Of a stretch of DNA of 64,000 nt, positions 27,945-38,600 are shown piece by piece (position 1 is the stretch's first letter; each line of letters starts with the position of its first letter). The DNA is from a bacterium (GTDB taxonomy: Bacteria; Zhuqueibacterota; QNDG01; JAFGCO01), in assembly GCA_016932575.1 (NCBI GenBank), contig JAFGCO010000002.1, positions 80,625-144,624 on the forward strand, given 5' to 3'. A program made the position numbers and the translations under genes. The notes beneath the pieces were generated by a model, which was not told the DNA's origin, did not search any database, and saw nothing but the letters and a program-made list of their open reading frames with translations.

Positions 27945-29043
27945 TTATTCGCTGAACTTCAATAAATATTCACGAATAAAGGTATCCAGATCACCATCCA
28001 TGACCTGTTGAATATTCGATGTCTCGATATTGGTGCGATGATCTTTTACCATATTGTATGGATGAAATACATACGACCGTATCTGACTTCCCCAGGCAAT
28101 GTCTTTTTTCTGAGATTCAATCGCCTCTTTTTTCTTGTTTTCTTCTTCCTTTTCTTTCTGATACAGACGCGCAGCGAGAATCTTCATCGCATTGGCCTTG
28201 TTTTGATGCTGTGATCGTTCATTCTGACATTGCACAACAATGCCGGTGGGAATATGTGTGATGCGTACAGCCGAGCTTGTTTTATTCACATGTTGTCCTC
28301 CGGCTCCGGAAGCCCTGTACGTATCAATACGTAAATCACTGGGATTAATTTCGATATCAATATCTTCATCCAGTTCAGGATAGACAAACACCGAAGCAAA
28401 TGAAGTATGGCGCCGTTTATTGGAATCAAAAGGAGAAATGCGTACCAGACGATGCACACCGGCTTCTGCTTTTAAATATCCGTATGCCGAATCACCGACA
28501 ACTTCCAATGAAACACTCTTGATACCGGCTTCATCTCCGTCCTGATGATCCATAACGTGTGTTTCAAAGCCGCGTCGCTGGCAATAGCGTAAATACATAC
28601 GAAAGAGCATCTCTGCCCAATCCTGTGATTCTGTCCCCCCCGCACCGGGATGGATTGTTAAAATCGCATTTCTTGTATCATCATCTCCGCCCAGCATACG
28701 GCGAAATTCCAGATTGGCAATATCCTTTTCCATCCTGTCCAAACTTTCTGCCACTTCATCAAATGTTTTTTTATCATTTTCTTCTTTGGCAAGTTCTAAA
28801 AAAACAGTTATATCTTCAAGTTTGCCCTGCACATTTATCCAGGTTTCGGTCCATGACTTTAATTTGGTTATTTCTTTTAATACAGATTGCGCCTTTTCAT
28901 TGTCATTCCAAAAATCAGGCTCCTGCGTTATTTTTTCCAGTTGATCTATTTTTTCCTGCTTATCGTCAATGTCAAAGATGCCTCCGTAAATCATCCAACC
29001 GTGATTGATATGAGTTGAGCCCATTGAGTAATTCGTCATACAT
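27945..29043 (-). CDS. prfB: Peptide chain release factor 2, programmed +1 frameshift
   Basis: The true start is ATG 29043, in a different frame from the main body. The zero frame gives 23 codons ending ...RRHL, then UGA (28974-28972). The slippery CTT-TGA-C (28977-28971) is preceded at the correct distance by the internal Shine-Dalgarno GGAGG. A +1 shift joins it to DIDDKQEK and yields 365 residues. The SPF tripeptide (ISPFDSNKRR) identifies RF2 and its UGA specificity; the GGQ loop is in GAGGQHVNKTSSAVR. This is the classical autoregulatory circuit: low RF2 causes a pause at UGA and favours the shift. A frame-naive reading would start at about 29039 and produce a false N-terminus. Confidence 0.95.
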
Positions 29044-29085
29044 TGCTTGCTCCTCTTCTCTTATTTTATTCCGCAAAACAGGATC

Positions 29086-29114
29086 AATATACAGATTGTA
29101 TAAACTGTTGTCAA
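29086..29114 (-). promoter_or_regulatory. Promoter of prfB
   Basis: Minus strand TTGACA (29114-29109), 17-bp spacer, TATATT (29091-29086). Transcription would start about 35 nt before the ATG at 29043. Both boxes are near consensus. Confidence 0.7.
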
Positions 29115-29215
29115 GGCGATCAATGATAAAAAAATGAATTCAGGAATATTCACAAAAAGCCGAACACTGTTTGTTTATGAATTTCAATGTGAAGTCAAGA
29201 TGCATCTAAAACCAA

Positions 29216-30481
29216 TCACCGTTTCAATGCCCGGTGGCCGATATCTTTACGATAATATGCACCATCAAAAGCAATTTTCCCAACGGCCCGATAAGCCCTT
29301 TCCCGTGCCTGTAAAAATGTTTTTCCAGTCGCAGTAACACCCAACACGCGTCCACCTGAAGTGATTATCTGGTCATTTTCTTTTTTCGTAGCCGCATGAA
29401 ATACCATAACATCCTGGTTGACATCGTCCAGACCATAAATTTGCTTTCCCTTTTGATAAGATCCCGGATACCCACCGGACGCCATGACAACGCAGATGCA
29501 GGATCTGGGAGTAATTTTGGGCATTTTGGTTTTTAAACGACCTTCGGCGACTTCCATCATTAAATCGACAAGATCGGTTTTTAAAAGGGGAATAATGGCC
29601 TGAATTTCCGGATCGCCAAATCTGCAGTTGTATTCAACAATTTTTGGACCCGCTTTTGTTATCATCAATCCGGCGTACAACACACCCTGATATAGCCGGT
29701 TTTCTGTTTTCATCCCCTCAATTGTCGGACGAATAATTTCTTCTTCAATACGGTGTAATAATGCATCATCCACTACAGGTGCCGGTGCATAAGCCCCCAT
29801 ACCACCTGTATTCGGACCTTTGTCTCCTTCAAACACGGCTTTATGATCTTGAGCAGCCGGAAGTGTTACAAATCGTTCGCCATCTGTAATGGCCAGGATG
29901 GAAGCTTCTTCTCCCTCCATGTACTCTTCAATCACCAGCCGATTCCCGGCATCACCAAATTTCTTTGCCTCCATAATGTCTTCTATTCCCTGAAATGCCT
30001 CACTTCGGTTTTGACAGATTAAAACACCTTTGCCGGCAGCCAGCCCATCGGCTTTGAGTACGTAGGGCGGCTGATTGTCATGTATGTATTGTACAGCCTC
30101 TTCCGAATTATCAAATGTTTGATAATCGGATGTAGGAATATTATATTTTGACAAGAAATTCTTCGTAAAAGCCTTACTGCCTTCCAGCACGGCTGCTTCT
30201 TTGCTGGGCCCGAAAACAGCCAGTCCACGCTGTTTAAACGCATCCGCAATACCCAACGTCAATGGTAATTCCGGACCGACAACAGTCAAATCAATCGACT
30301 TTTTAAATGCAAAACCGGTCAGGGCTTTAAAATCTGTCACATCAATATCCACACAGTCGGCCAGGTCACCGATACCACCGTTTCCTGGGGCGCAATAAAT
30401 TTTTTCTATATATGGACTTTGGGCAATTTTCCAGACCAAAGCATGTTCTCTGCCTCCGCTTCCAATGACCAAAATTTTCAT
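29216..30481 (-). CDS. purD: Phosphoribosylamine-glycine ligase
   Basis: 421 residues, the standard GARS length. The N-terminal motif [18 protein letters not shown], the ATP-grasp central region ([15 protein letters not shown]) and [17 protein letters not shown] are all intact. It joins glycine to phosphoribosylamine in purine synthesis. The ATG overlaps the uvrB stop by four bases (ATGA), so translation is coupled. No other purine gene is nearby. Confidence 0.96.
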   Translation of the reverse strand: MKILVIGSGGREHALVWKIAQSPYIEKIYCAPGNGGIGDLADCVDIDVTDFKALTGFAFKKSIDLTVVGPELPLTLGIADAFKQRGLAVFGPSKEAAVLEGSKAFTKNFLSKYNIPTSDYQTFDNSEEAVQYIHDNQPPYVLKADGLAAGKGVLICQNRSEAFQGIEDIMEAKKFGDAGNRLVIEEYMEGEEASILAITDGERFVTLPAAQDHKAVFEGDKGPNTGGMGAYAPAPVVDDALLHRIEEEIIRPTIEGMKTENRLYQGVLYAGLMITKAGPKIVEYNCRFGDPEIQAIIPLLKTDLVDLMMEVAEGRLKTKMPKITPRSCICVVMASGGYPGSYQKGKQIYGLDDVNQDVMVFHAATKKENDQIITSGGRVLGVTATGKTFLQARERAYRAVGKIAFDGAYYRKDIGHRALKR

Positions 30482-32496
30482 CGCCTTCTCCTTGCATATT
30501 GAACTTGTCGTTTTTTCACCGATTTTTCGCGTAACCTTTGAATCTCATCACGAAGTTCAGCTGCTCGTTCAAAATCCAAACGTTCTGCCGACGCAAGCAT
30601 TTCAAGCTCAAGTTTTTCCAGAAGATCTTCCTTTTCCAGTTTTGATAAATTATTGAACGAGGATTCACTCAGGATTTCCACATGTTTTTCATCTGCGACA
30701 GATGTGACGGAAAGAATGGCATCCACAGATTTATATATGGTTTCAGGCATAATATGATGCCTTTTGTTATATAACTGCTGTATTTTTCTTCTGCGGTTGG
30801 TTTCGTATACCAATTTTTGTATAGAATCGGTGATATTATCCGCATATAAAACAACTCTGCCCTGAACATTACGGGCAGCGCGGCCTGCTGTTTGGATCAA
30901 TGATCTCTCTGAGCGCAGAAATCCCTCTTTATCTGCATCGAGTATCGCCACCATAGAAACTTCGGGCAGATCCAGGCCTTCTCGTAAAAGATTGATACCT
31001 ACCAGTACATCAAACTCACCCAACCTGAGTCCCCTGAGAATTTCCACGCGATCCAAAGCGTTGATCTCCGAATGCAGATATCGAACCCTAATATCCATTT
31101 CACCCAGATACTCGGATAAATTTTCAGCCATACGTTTGGTTAAAGTTGTGACCAGAACGCGCTCACTATTTTCAACGCGCTGTCTGATTTCATGAATCAA
31201 ATCATCGATCTGTCCCTTCGTGGGCCGAATGACAACTTCCGGATCCATCAATCCAGTCGGTCGGATAATCTGTTCAACGATAACGCCCCCGGATTTTTCC
31301 AGCTCATAGTCCGCAGGAGTTGCAGATACAAAAATAACCTGAGGACTCATGGATTCAAATTCATCGAATTTAAGCGGGCGATTATCCAGTGCAGACGGCA
31401 GACGAAAACCATGCTCTACCAGGGTTGTTTTCCTGGATCGGTCTCCATTGTACATGGCACGAATTTGCGGAACGGTTACATGAGATTCGTCAATCATGAT
31501 TAAAAAATCATCCGGAAAATAATCCAGCAGGCAAAAGGGACGAAATCCGGGTTCACGCCCAGCAAGATGACGAGAGTAATTTTCAATGCCATTACAATAT
31601 CCAATTTCCTTCATCATTTCAATATCGTACAGCGTTCTTGATTCCAGTCGCTGCGCTTCGAGTAATTTACTCTGAGATTTAAAATATTTCAACCGGTCCT
31701 GAAGTTCTTGTTGAATACTCGTTATCGCAGCCTTTAACTTGGGAGATGTCGTGACAAAATGTTTCGCCGGATAAACAGATATCACAGGCTTTTCTTCCAG
31801 CACTTCTCCGGTCAGCGGATTAATTTCCATAATATTATCCACCCTGTCTCCCCAAAGCTCTATACGGATCGCATGATTTTCATATGCAGGAAAAATTTCC
31901 ACAACATCGCCACGAACCCGGAATGTCCCCCTGTGAAAATCCAGGTCATTTCGTGAATAATGAATATCGATCAGTCGTTCAAGAATTTGACGGCGGCCAA
32001 AGGTCTTATCTTTTTGAATAAAAAGAAATTGATCCTGAAAATCCTGAGGGGAGCCCAAACCATAGATACAGGACACCGACGCCACAATAATAACATCATC
32101 CCGCTGCATTAAACTGCTTGTGGCTTTGAGCCGCAAACGATCTATTTCCTGATTAATGGATGAATCTTTTTCAATATAAGTATCCGATTTGGGGATGTAT
32201 GCTTCCGGCTGATAATAATCATAATAGCTGATAAAATATTCAACAGCATTATTCGGAAAAAATCCTTTGAATTCACCATAGAGCTGGGCAGCCAACGTCT
32301 TGTTATGAGAAATCACCAATGTGGGTTTTCCGATATTGGCAATGACATGGGCCATCGTGAAGGTTTTACCAGAACCGGTTACTCCCAATAACGTTTGAAA
32401 CCGGCTCTTTTTTTCAAGCCCTTCTGTCAGGGAACGAATGGCTTTGGGTTGATCCCCTTTCGGCTCAAAGTCTGAAACTATTTGAAAGATAGCCAT
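30478..32496 (-). CDS. uvrB: Excinuclease ABC subunit B
   Basis: 672 residues. Walker A is GVTGSGKT near residue 40. The beta-hairpin region is [12 protein letters not shown], the helicase motifs include [11 protein letters not shown] and TAGRAARN, and a C-terminal UVR motif is present ([15 protein letters not shown]). UvrB verifies DNA damage after loading by UvrA and recruits UvrC. It heads a transcript with purD, from the promoter at 32566-32594. LexA is also encoded in the window, but I see no clear shared operator between the two promoters. Confidence 0.97.
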   Translation of the reverse strand: MAIFQIVSDFEPKGDQPKAIRSLTEGLEKKSRFQTLLGVTGSGKTFTMAHVIANIGKPTLVISHNKTLAAQLYGEFKGFFPNNAVEYFISYYDYYQPEAYIPKSDTYIEKDSSINQEIDRLRLKATSSLMQRDDVIIVASVSCIYGLGSPQDFQDQFLFIQKDKTFGRRQILERLIDIHYSRNDLDFHRGTFRVRGDVVEIFPAYENHAIRIELWGDRVDNIMEINPLTGEVLEEKPVISVYPAKHFVTTSPKLKAAITSIQQELQDRLKYFKSQSKLLEAQRLESRTLYDIEMMKEIGYCNGIENYSRHLAGREPGFRPFCLLDYFPDDFLIMIDESHVTVPQIRAMYNGDRSRKTTLVEHGFRLPSALDNRPLKFDEFESMSPQVIFVSATPADYELEKSGGVIVEQIIRPTGLMDPEVVIRPTKGQIDDLIHEIRQRVENSERVLVTTLTKRMAENLSEYLGEMDIRVRYLHSEINALDRVEILRGLRLGEFDVLVGINLLREGLDLPEVSMVAILDADKEGFLRSERSLIQTAGRAARNVQGRVVLYADNITDSIQKLVYETNRRRKIQQLYNKRHHIMPETIYKSVDAILSVTSVADEKHVEILSESSFNNLSKLEKEDLLEKLELEMLASAERLDFERAAELRDEIQRLREKSVKKRQVQYARRRR

Positions 32497-32565
32497 GTCT
32501 TAGTAAAAGTTATTAATTCGTGTTGTACGGATTAAATTTGAGTCATCCGTAATAGGAATTCAAAT

Positions 32566-32594
32566 AATTTACAGGATATTCTGAGGAATGTCAA
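32566..32594 (-). promoter_or_regulatory. Promoter of uvrB-purD
   Basis: Minus strand TTGACA (32594-32589), 17 bp, TAAATT (32571-32566), leaving a leader of about 65 nt before the uvrB ATG. A divergent promoter lies 15 bp away. Confidence 0.7.
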
Positions 32595-32608
32595 GATCAA
32601 TAACGTAC

Positions 32609-32637
32609 TTGACAATGTCCATAAAATATCGTAAACT
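32609..32637 (+). promoter_or_regulatory. Promoter of the 32.7-kb lipoprotein gene
   Basis: Plus strand TTGACA (32609-32614), 17 bp, TAAACT (32632-32637), about 47 bp before the ATG at 32685. It is back to back with the uvrB promoter. Confidence 0.7.
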
Positions 32638-32684
32638 TAAACCTTGAAATTCAATAGACAAACGACAAGACAAGAGCGTTCAAT

Positions 32685-33836
32685 ATGAAAAAACTGTATT
32701 ATATTTTTGGATTCATTGGACTGATTACATTGATACAATGTACACAGAAAAAAGCCAATCCCATTGGATCCGAATATTTCGATAATCAGGATTTGGCTGA
32801 AGTCAAACATCAAACATTTTATGCCTCGAGTACAGACACATCTTTTTATGTGCCCGCACAAAACGGAACCGGAGAGTTTTTATATATGGGTACGATGGGA
32901 GATATCCATGCAGGCTCATTTATCCGATTTACCGATATAGAAGACACATCTGATATAGACAGTGCCGTGGTATTGCTGAAAGTCTATCGTATCGAAAACA
33001 ATAATGACATTCCCGCTGAGATCAATGTATATAAGATAACATCATCCTGGGATGATTTAACAATGACTTCAGATGATTTCGATGCTACCATGATTGGAGA
33101 TTGCCTGGGCAGCATCCATGTCAGTTCAGATTCAACAGATTCGCTTTTTTTTAAACTGGATCCTGAACTGGTTTCTTTATGGATGGATACAACCACTTCT
33201 GATGCAAACTACGGGCTTTATCTTGATTCTGAGAATGATTTTATGCTGAATTGCTACAGCAGGGATATCAGCTCCGAAACCGGTGCGGGTCCGGAATTGC
33301 TTCTCTATTTTACGGAAGACAGTACACGGTATCCTGAGAATTATGAATCCACGAATGATATATTTATCGCTGATTCAAAAACACAGCCGAACGATATTCA
33401 TCTGATCATTGAAAGCGGTACGGCCTATCGTTCGTTTCTTGAATTCGATTTGTCATCATTCGTTCCCAATGCAATTATCAATCGTGCGATAATTACGCTG
33501 ACAGCAGATACAATGAAAACACTGCCGCTGTCAGATAAGTCAAAAGGCTTAACCGCCTGTTATCTGGATAGCGCCTTCGATGATCTCACGACGGTAGAAT
33601 GCGAATCACAAAACAGTTCGACAGGGATTTTTAAAGAAGGCAAAGGCACCATTTATTTTACATTTCAGATCCAAGAGATTATTTCAGATCAGTTAGACAA
33701 TATGGGATTTTTAATCAAGGGGCAATATGAATTTGCTGAATTATCACGGATGGTTTTTTACAGTCAAGCAGCCGATTCTTCTTTGCAACCCAGGCTGGAT
33801 GTCACATATACGCTGCCTCCGGTTAATCAACTTTGA
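32685..33836 (+). CDS. Lipoprotein with DNRLRE-like domains
   Basis: 383 residues. The lipobox TLIQC places the modified Cys at residue 19. The mature part appears to hold two copies of a beta-sandwich of the DNRLRE/CBM96-like type: SFIRFTDIEDTSDIDSAVVLLKVYR early, and RSFLEFDLSSFVPNAIINRAII late. Such domains are common on secreted carbohydrate-binding proteins. The next gene, encoding an outer-membrane protein, starts 15 bp downstream, so the two probably form an outer-membrane pair. Function unknown. Confidence 0.75.
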   Translation: MKKLYYIFGFIGLITLIQCTQKKANPIGSEYFDNQDLAEVKHQTFYASSTDTSFYVPAQNGTGEFLYMGTMGDIHAGSFIRFTDIEDTSDIDSAVVLLKVYRIENNNDIPAEINVYKITSSWDDLTMTSDDFDATMIGDCLGSIHVSSDSTDSLFFKLDPELVSLWMDTTTSDANYGLYLDSENDFMLNCYSRDISSETGAGPELLLYFTEDSTRYPENYESTNDIFIADSKTQPNDIHLIIESGTAYRSFLEFDLSSFVPNAIINRAIITLTADTMKTLPLSDKSKGLTACYLDSAFDDLTTVECESQNSSTGIFKEGKGTIYFTFQIQEIISDQLDNMGFLIKGQYEFAELSRMVFYSQAADSSLQPRLDVTYTLPPVNQL

Positions 33837-33851
33837 TAAATGGAGCGTTTC

Positions 33852-35069
33852 ATGAAATTGACTTCAATTTTACTGTTCATTTTTAATACTTTTTCATTTA
33901 TTCAGGCAGGATCTGTTCACTCTTCAGAGGGATTAGGTCTGCCCCTCCTGCCAGCCAATGGTCAAAGTATGGGCATGGGAGGTGTATCCATCGCAGTTCC
34001 GGATGAATTTAATCTGCCCAGAGTCAATCCGGCAGGATTGTATGCCATCCAACTCTCTCGTTTTGCGATTCAATATCGCTATGAGTCCAATAAATACAAG
34101 ACCGATGAAGGATCAGCCCGTTCACCGCATTCCAATTTTGACGGCTTTATATTCGGAATACCAATCGCCTCCCGCTGTGCTTTGGCTTTCGGGCTGAAAC
34201 CCTATTCCCAGGTTAATTATAAAACCTCGCTTTCAAATCAGGTGAACAACACATCTTTCAGTCAAATTGTCAGTGGTTCTGGAGGATTAAACACACTGGA
34301 TCTTTCAGGATCTCTGAAATTATTGAAATCCCTGGCCATTGGTATTTCCTGCCATTTTTACTTTGGCCTGATCGAAAAAAACTGGTTGGTCGATTTTACT
34401 GAAAGTCAATATTATACGACAAAGGATACTTATGCCACAAAAGCAACAGGCTATGGAACGACTGTCGGATTACAATATGAACCAATATCGGGCCTGATAT
34501 TAGGCACTGTATTCAAGCCTTCAACGAAACTCAAATCAAAAACCTATCTTGATTATAAGGCCATTGAGGACAATTCTGAAACGACATATATCTATTATCG
34601 TGATACATTAAACGGACATATTGATATTCCCGCTTCCATCGGTTTTGGTTTAGGATGGCGCATTAATAACAGATTGCGACTCGGCTCGGACATGATATAT
34701 ACTGATTGGAAAAGCATGAAAATAAATGATCATACGTCAGATAATACACAATCTGTCATGCAATATGCTTTTGGCTTCGAATACCATGCTTCACATAATC
34801 CCTATGCCTCTCTTTTTAAAAAATGTGTTTATAGGGCAGGATTCTCCTATCATCCCTTATATATCAAAAACGAAACAAACGATTCGATTCATGAGTGGTG
34901 GGTGACAACCGGTATCAGTATTCCAATCTGGAACAATTCTTCACGGGCAAATATTGCGATTGGTTATGGACAACGCGGTTCTCAGGATGCAAATGGTTTG
35001 TCTGAAAAATTGTTACGAATCATCCTTTCACTTGATGCTGGAGAAAAATGGTTTGTACGAAGGCGTTAA
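33852..35069 (+). CDS. Outer-membrane protein of the PorV/FadL-like type
   Basis: 405 residues from ATG 33852, six bases after GGAG; the ATG at 33840 overlaps this ribosome site. The signal peptide ends near FIQAG. The N-terminal block GLPLLPANGQSMGMGGVSIAVPDEFNLPRVNPAGL is the hallmark of PorV/PorQ/OMPP1-type 14-stranded barrels, including the NPAxL turn. The remaining sequence is strand-rich (YGTTVGLQYEPISGLILGTVFKP and similar). PorV-type barrels help type IX cargo release in related phyla; whether this one does is inference. It is co-transcribed with the preceding lipoprotein. Confidence 0.75.
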   Translation: MKLTSILLFIFNTFSFIQAGSVHSSEGLGLPLLPANGQSMGMGGVSIAVPDEFNLPRVNPAGLYAIQLSRFAIQYRYESNKYKTDEGSARSPHSNFDGFIFGIPIASRCALAFGLKPYSQVNYKTSLSNQVNNTSFSQIVSGSGGLNTLDLSGSLKLLKSLAIGISCHFYFGLIEKNWLVDFTESQYYTTKDTYATKATGYGTTVGLQYEPISGLILGTVFKPSTKLKSKTYLDYKAIEDNSETTYIYYRDTLNGHIDIPASIGFGLGWRINNRLRLGSDMIYTDWKSMKINDHTSDNTQSVMQYAFGFEYHASHNPYASLFKKCVYRAGFSYHPLYIKNETNDSIHEWWVTTGISIPIWNNSSRANIAIGYGQRGSQDANGLSEKLLRIILSLDAGEKWFVRRR

Positions 35070-35082
35070 GTTAAAAAACAAC

Positions 35083-35111
35083 TTGATTTTTATACCAAAA
35101 TATTGTAAAAT
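35083..35111 (+). promoter_or_regulatory. Candidate promoter of the TPR lipoprotein gene
   Basis: TTGATT (35083-35088), 17 bp, TAAAAT (35106-35111), about 50 bp before the GTG start at 35164. Confidence 0.55.
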
Positions 35112-35163
35112 TACAATTCATTTATAAACGAATAGCATCATTAGGATTGCAAGGAGGATTTTC

Positions 35164-36435
35164 GTGCATAAAATCAAGCAATTAATCATTTTCGCAGGAT
35201 TATTAGGAATCCTGTCTATGTTGTTTTTAGTCAACAGTTGCGTCACAACTCCCCCAAAAGAATTAACCCCTGAACAGCGACAAGCGATCCAGGATTCTGT
35301 TATGCAAGCGAAAAAAGATTCACTGAATCTGCTTTGGAGCCTGGGTTATGAACACTACAAACAAAAAAGTTATGAAAACGCAAAAAAGTATTTTCGTAAA
35401 ATCGCATTCATGGATTTTATGGGATTAAAAGACCGTCGACTTCAAAAGGTATATCAATACCTGGGCACATGCTATATGCATCAAGAAACAGCCGATCCAG
35501 ACAGTGCAGAATGGTCTTATATTCGCGGTATAGAACAACTGCCTGACTATCCTTATAATTATGAAATGCTTGCTTATATATATAAAACCCGCGGAGAAAC
35601 AGAAAAAGCCATCGAAATGTACACCACACTTACGGGGCTGATTCCCGATACATCGCTTTACTGGGTAGAACTCGGGAAACTGCTCGTTCTTGAAAATAAC
35701 TGTGATGATGGAATTACCGCGCTCCGGGAAGGCGTGGCAAGGGAACCGGACAATTCTGATATTTTACAAACATTATCCGAATCTATGAAAGACTGTGGCG
35801 TGGATACCGAAGAAATCATCCAGTCACTTGAAGCACTTGTCAACCAGGAACCGGATAATATACAACATCGCATTGATTTGGCCAGAAATTATATGGATAT
35901 CTTTGAATTTAGAAAGGCCTCCGTGCATTTAGAGACTGCTTCAGCTCTTGAGCCAGAGAATCTTACCGTTCTTGAACTCGTTGGCAAATGTTATCAAGAA
36001 ATCGGCCAATACAGCAAAGCTGTGGATGCTTATAATAAAATTTTAACGATTCAACCCAAAAATCTGGGTGCATTGTGCAATATGGCCATTGCATATTCAT
36101 CCAAGTCTCAATATACTGCTGCTCTTTCGCAGGTAAACAAGGCTAATGCGATAAATCCCGATTACGGTTATGTGTATATCACCAGAGGAATCATTTTTGA
36201 AACTGCTGCGGATAAATGCACGGAAGCCAAAGATGGAAAAATTGAATTTAGTGATAAATTGGCTTATGAACTTGCCTATAAAGAATACGTCAGAGCAACA
36301 AAAGACATATCAACCAAATCCGAAGCCAATAGAAGGATCGGATATGTCAAACCCTTGCTACCGACTCGAGCGGATATTTTTATGAACAAAGGGCAGATTC
36401 GGCCTGAAGGATCCTGCTACGAATGGATTCCATAG
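35164..36435 (+). CDS. TPR-repeat lipoprotein
   Basis: 423 residues from a GTG start with AAGGAGG well placed. The lipobox VNSC puts the lipidated Cys at residue 26. The mature protein consists of about eight TPR units (for example GYEHYKQKSYENAKKYFRKI and KCYQEIGQYSKAVDAYNKIL), so it is a scaffold rather than an enzyme. The last ~60 residues (KLAYELAYKEYVRAT onward) continue the helical pattern. TPR lipoproteins often organise outer-membrane or cell-envelope assembly complexes; the partner is not evident here. Confidence 0.85.
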   Translation: MHKIKQLIIFAGLLGILSMLFLVNSCVTTPPKELTPEQRQAIQDSVMQAKKDSLNLLWSLGYEHYKQKSYENAKKYFRKIAFMDFMGLKDRRLQKVYQYLGTCYMHQETADPDSAEWSYIRGIEQLPDYPYNYEMLAYIYKTRGETEKAIEMYTTLTGLIPDTSLYWVELGKLLVLENNCDDGITALREGVAREPDNSDILQTLSESMKDCGVDTEEIIQSLEALVNQEPDNIQHRIDLARNYMDIFEFRKASVHLETASALEPENLTVLELVGKCYQEIGQYSKAVDAYNKILTIQPKNLGALCNMAIAYSSKSQYTAALSQVNKANAINPDYGYVYITRGIIFETAADKCTEAKDGKIEFSDKLAYELAYKEYVRATKDISTKSEANRRIGYVKPLLPTRADIFMNKGQIRPEGSCYEWIP

Positions 36436-36798
36436 TGTATAACAATAATCATATTTGATTTGTGCCAGAAGTAGTCTGTCAGAAATTATTATTCTTTAAT
36501 GTAACTGTATAATTCTTTATTAGGACATGCCAAATACAGCAATTGAGCGTTATTTATTGTCAGAGGACATTTTTCCAGCCTCTGGCAGACAGCAGAAGAA
36601 ATTCAAAACCTGTGCAGGATAAAATCATACATGGCCTTCAGAATGTTTGATTCTATATCATGACCGGAACCGTATTCAACGGATTTCTGTTATGCTTAAG
36701 AAATTACGGTGGATATAAAGTTAAAAACAGGCGATTATCAAATACCATAATGGGACATATGTCCCATTTGCTGTATATAGTAAGAAAAGGAGAATTCC
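36436..36798. other. 363-bp intergenic region upstream of glyA
   Basis: No gene is visible. It contains an inverted repeat CAGAGG / CCTCTG around 36563-36590 (weak) and a perfect 20-bp palindrome at 36749-36768 close to glyA. A candidate -10 TATAGT lies at 36776-36781. The rest is AT-rich without recognisable structure. Confidence 0.6.
36749..36768. promoter_or_regulatory. Perfect 20-bp palindrome, likely operator upstream of glyA
   Basis: AATGGGACAT / ATGTCCCATT is a perfect dyad with no spacer, 31 bp before the glyA start codon. It covers the position where a -35 box would lie for the candidate -10 TATAGT (36776-36781). That is typical for a dimeric regulator; the regulator is unidentified. 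Confidence 0.6.
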
Positions 36799-38100
36799 TT
36801 GCAGGCGATTAAAACAACAGATTCTGAAATGTTCTCGATTCTGCAATCAGAAATCAAACGTCAGAATCAAACACTGGAAATGATTGCATCAGAAAATTTT
36901 GTCAGTCTGGCCGTTCTCGAAACCGCAGGCAGTTTGATGACAAATAAATACGCGGAAGGGTATCCGGGTAAACGGTATTATGGAGGGTGTGAATTTATTG
37001 ATGAGGCGGAAAATCTGGCCCGTGAACGTGCGAAGATATTATTCAGGTGCGAATACGCGAATGTACAACCCCATGCGGGTTCTCAGGCAAATATGGCGGC
37101 TTACATGGTTTTTCTTAAACCAGGAGATACTGTGTTGGGTATGGATCTGGCACATGGCGGTCACCTGACTCATGGCAGTCCGGTAAATTTCTCTGGTCAA
37201 TTATATCATTTTGTCTCATATGGGGTTAATAAAAAAACGGGTACAATAGATTTTGATCAGGTATGGAATCAAGCAAAACAACATCGCCCCAAATTAATTG
37301 TAACAGGCGCGAGTGCATATCCAAGATTTATTGATTTTTCAAAATTTAGGGAAATCGCAGATAGTATTGGCGCCTATTTAATGGCTGATATCGCCCATCC
37401 TGCCGGACTTGTAGCTACACAGCTTCATCCCGATCCATTGCCTTATTGTGATATCGTGACCACAACAACTCATAAAACGCTTCGCGGTCCTCGCGGCGGC
37501 ATGATTCTGATGAACAAAGATCGGGAAAATCCAATGGGTATCCAGGCTGCTAAAAGCGGCAGAATTAAAATGATGTCGGAAATCATCAATAGCGCTGTTA
37601 TGCCTGGTATTCAGGGGGGCCCGCTCATGCACATCATTGCCGCCAAAGCCGTGGCTTTTAAAGAGAATCTTCTTCCGGAATATCATACCTACTGTGAACA
37701 GATCATTAAGAACACCCAATGTCTGGGGAACCAATTGATTGAAATGGATTACCATCTGGTTTCTGGCGGAACAGACAATCATCTCATTCTTCTGGATCTG
37801 TCGAACAATAACATTACAGGAAAAGCTGCAGAAATTGCTCTGGAAAAATCAGGCATTACGGTGAATAAAAATATGGTGCCCTTTGATACCAAAAGTCCGA
37901 TGGTCACAAGTGGAATTCGAATAGGAACACCAGCACTGACCACCCGGGGTATGAAAGAAAATGAAATGGAATTAATAGCCAGACTGATTCATCGTGTACT
38001 GAGTCAATCCGATGATGAGACAGTTATCCGGGATGTGCGTAAACAAGTCAGTGACCTTAGCGCACAATTTCCACTTTATCAATCATTACAGGAATCATAA
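36799..38100 (+). CDS. glyA: Serine hydroxymethyltransferase
   Basis: 433 residues. The start is TTG at 36799, six bases after AGGAG. The PLP-binding Lys is in [15 protein letters not shown]. The N-terminal MIASENFVS and [13 protein letters not shown] motifs are intact. It interconverts serine and glycine while making methylene-tetrahydrofolate. nrdR starts at the base after the glyA stop, and the rnf genes follow on the same strand. The 20-bp palindrome upstream may regulate this transcript. Confidence 0.97.
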   Translation: MQAIKTTDSEMFSILQSEIKRQNQTLEMIASENFVSLAVLETAGSLMTNKYAEGYPGKRYYGGCEFIDEAENLARERAKILFRCEYANVQPHAGSQANMAAYMVFLKPGDTVLGMDLAHGGHLTHGSPVNFSGQLYHFVSYGVNKKTGTIDFDQVWNQAKQHRPKLIVTGASAYPRFIDFSKFREIADSIGAYLMADIAHPAGLVATQLHPDPLPYCDIVTTTTHKTLRGPRGGMILMNKDRENPMGIQAAKSGRIKMMSEIINSAVMPGIQGGPLMHIIAAKAVAFKENLLPEYHTYCEQIIKNTQCLGNQLIEMDYHLVSGGTDNHLILLDLSNNNITGKAAEIALEKSGITVNKNMVPFDTKSPMVTSGIRIGTPALTTRGMKENEMELIARLIHRVLSQSDDETVIRDVRKQVSDLSAQFPLYQSLQES

Positions 38101-38556
38101 ATGCGTTGTCCTTTTTGCGGTGATGATGATGACCGTGTATTGGATACACGATCCCGCGACGATGGATCTGCGATCCGAAGAAGACGGCTTTGTAATCATT
38201 GCAACAGGCGCTTCACCACGATTGAGGAAATAGAAAACAAAACACTTTCCGTTGTAAAATCAGACAATCGTCGTGAGGATTTTGATAGAGCCAAACTTCG
38301 CCGCAGTATAGAAATCGCCTGTACAAAACGTCCGATTTCTATTGAGCAAATCGACAGCATTGTAGACCGCGTCAATGCCAACATCGAAATGGATATGGTA
38401 TATGAAGTCCCCAGTCGGCGAATCGGCGAACTGGTCATTCGCTTTATCAGGGAACTTGATGAAGTGGCATATGTACGATTTGCTTCTGTCTATAGAAATT
38501 TCAAAGACAAGGAAGAATTTTTAAAAGAACTCAACGATCTGAAAAAGGACTTATAA
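38101..38556 (+). CDS. nrdR: Transcriptional repressor NrdR
   Basis: 151 residues, the expected length. Cys3, Cys6, Cys31 and Cys34 form the N-terminal zinc ribbon (MRCPFC ... CNHC). An ATP-cone covers about residues 49-139 (VVKSDNRREDFDRAKL). NrdR represses ribonucleotide reductase genes when dATP or ATP fills the cone. The start codon abuts the glyA stop, so translation is coupled. No nrd structural genes are in the window. Confidence 0.96.
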   Translation: MRCPFCGDDDDRVLDTRSRDDGSAIRRRRLCNHCNRRFTTIEEIENKTLSVVKSDNRREDFDRAKLRRSIEIACTKRPISIEQIDSIVDRVNANIEMDMVYEVPSRRIGELVIRFIRELDEVAYVRFASVYRNFKDKEEFLKELNDLKKDL

Positions 38557-38600
38557 AACGTCATTCACCGACCAATCTCCACTGCCTAAAGGGAGTCATA

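Noticed and set aside
28559-29008. 149-codon plus-strand frame opposite prfB
   Set aside because: It is antisense to conserved RF2 sequence and has no supporting signals.
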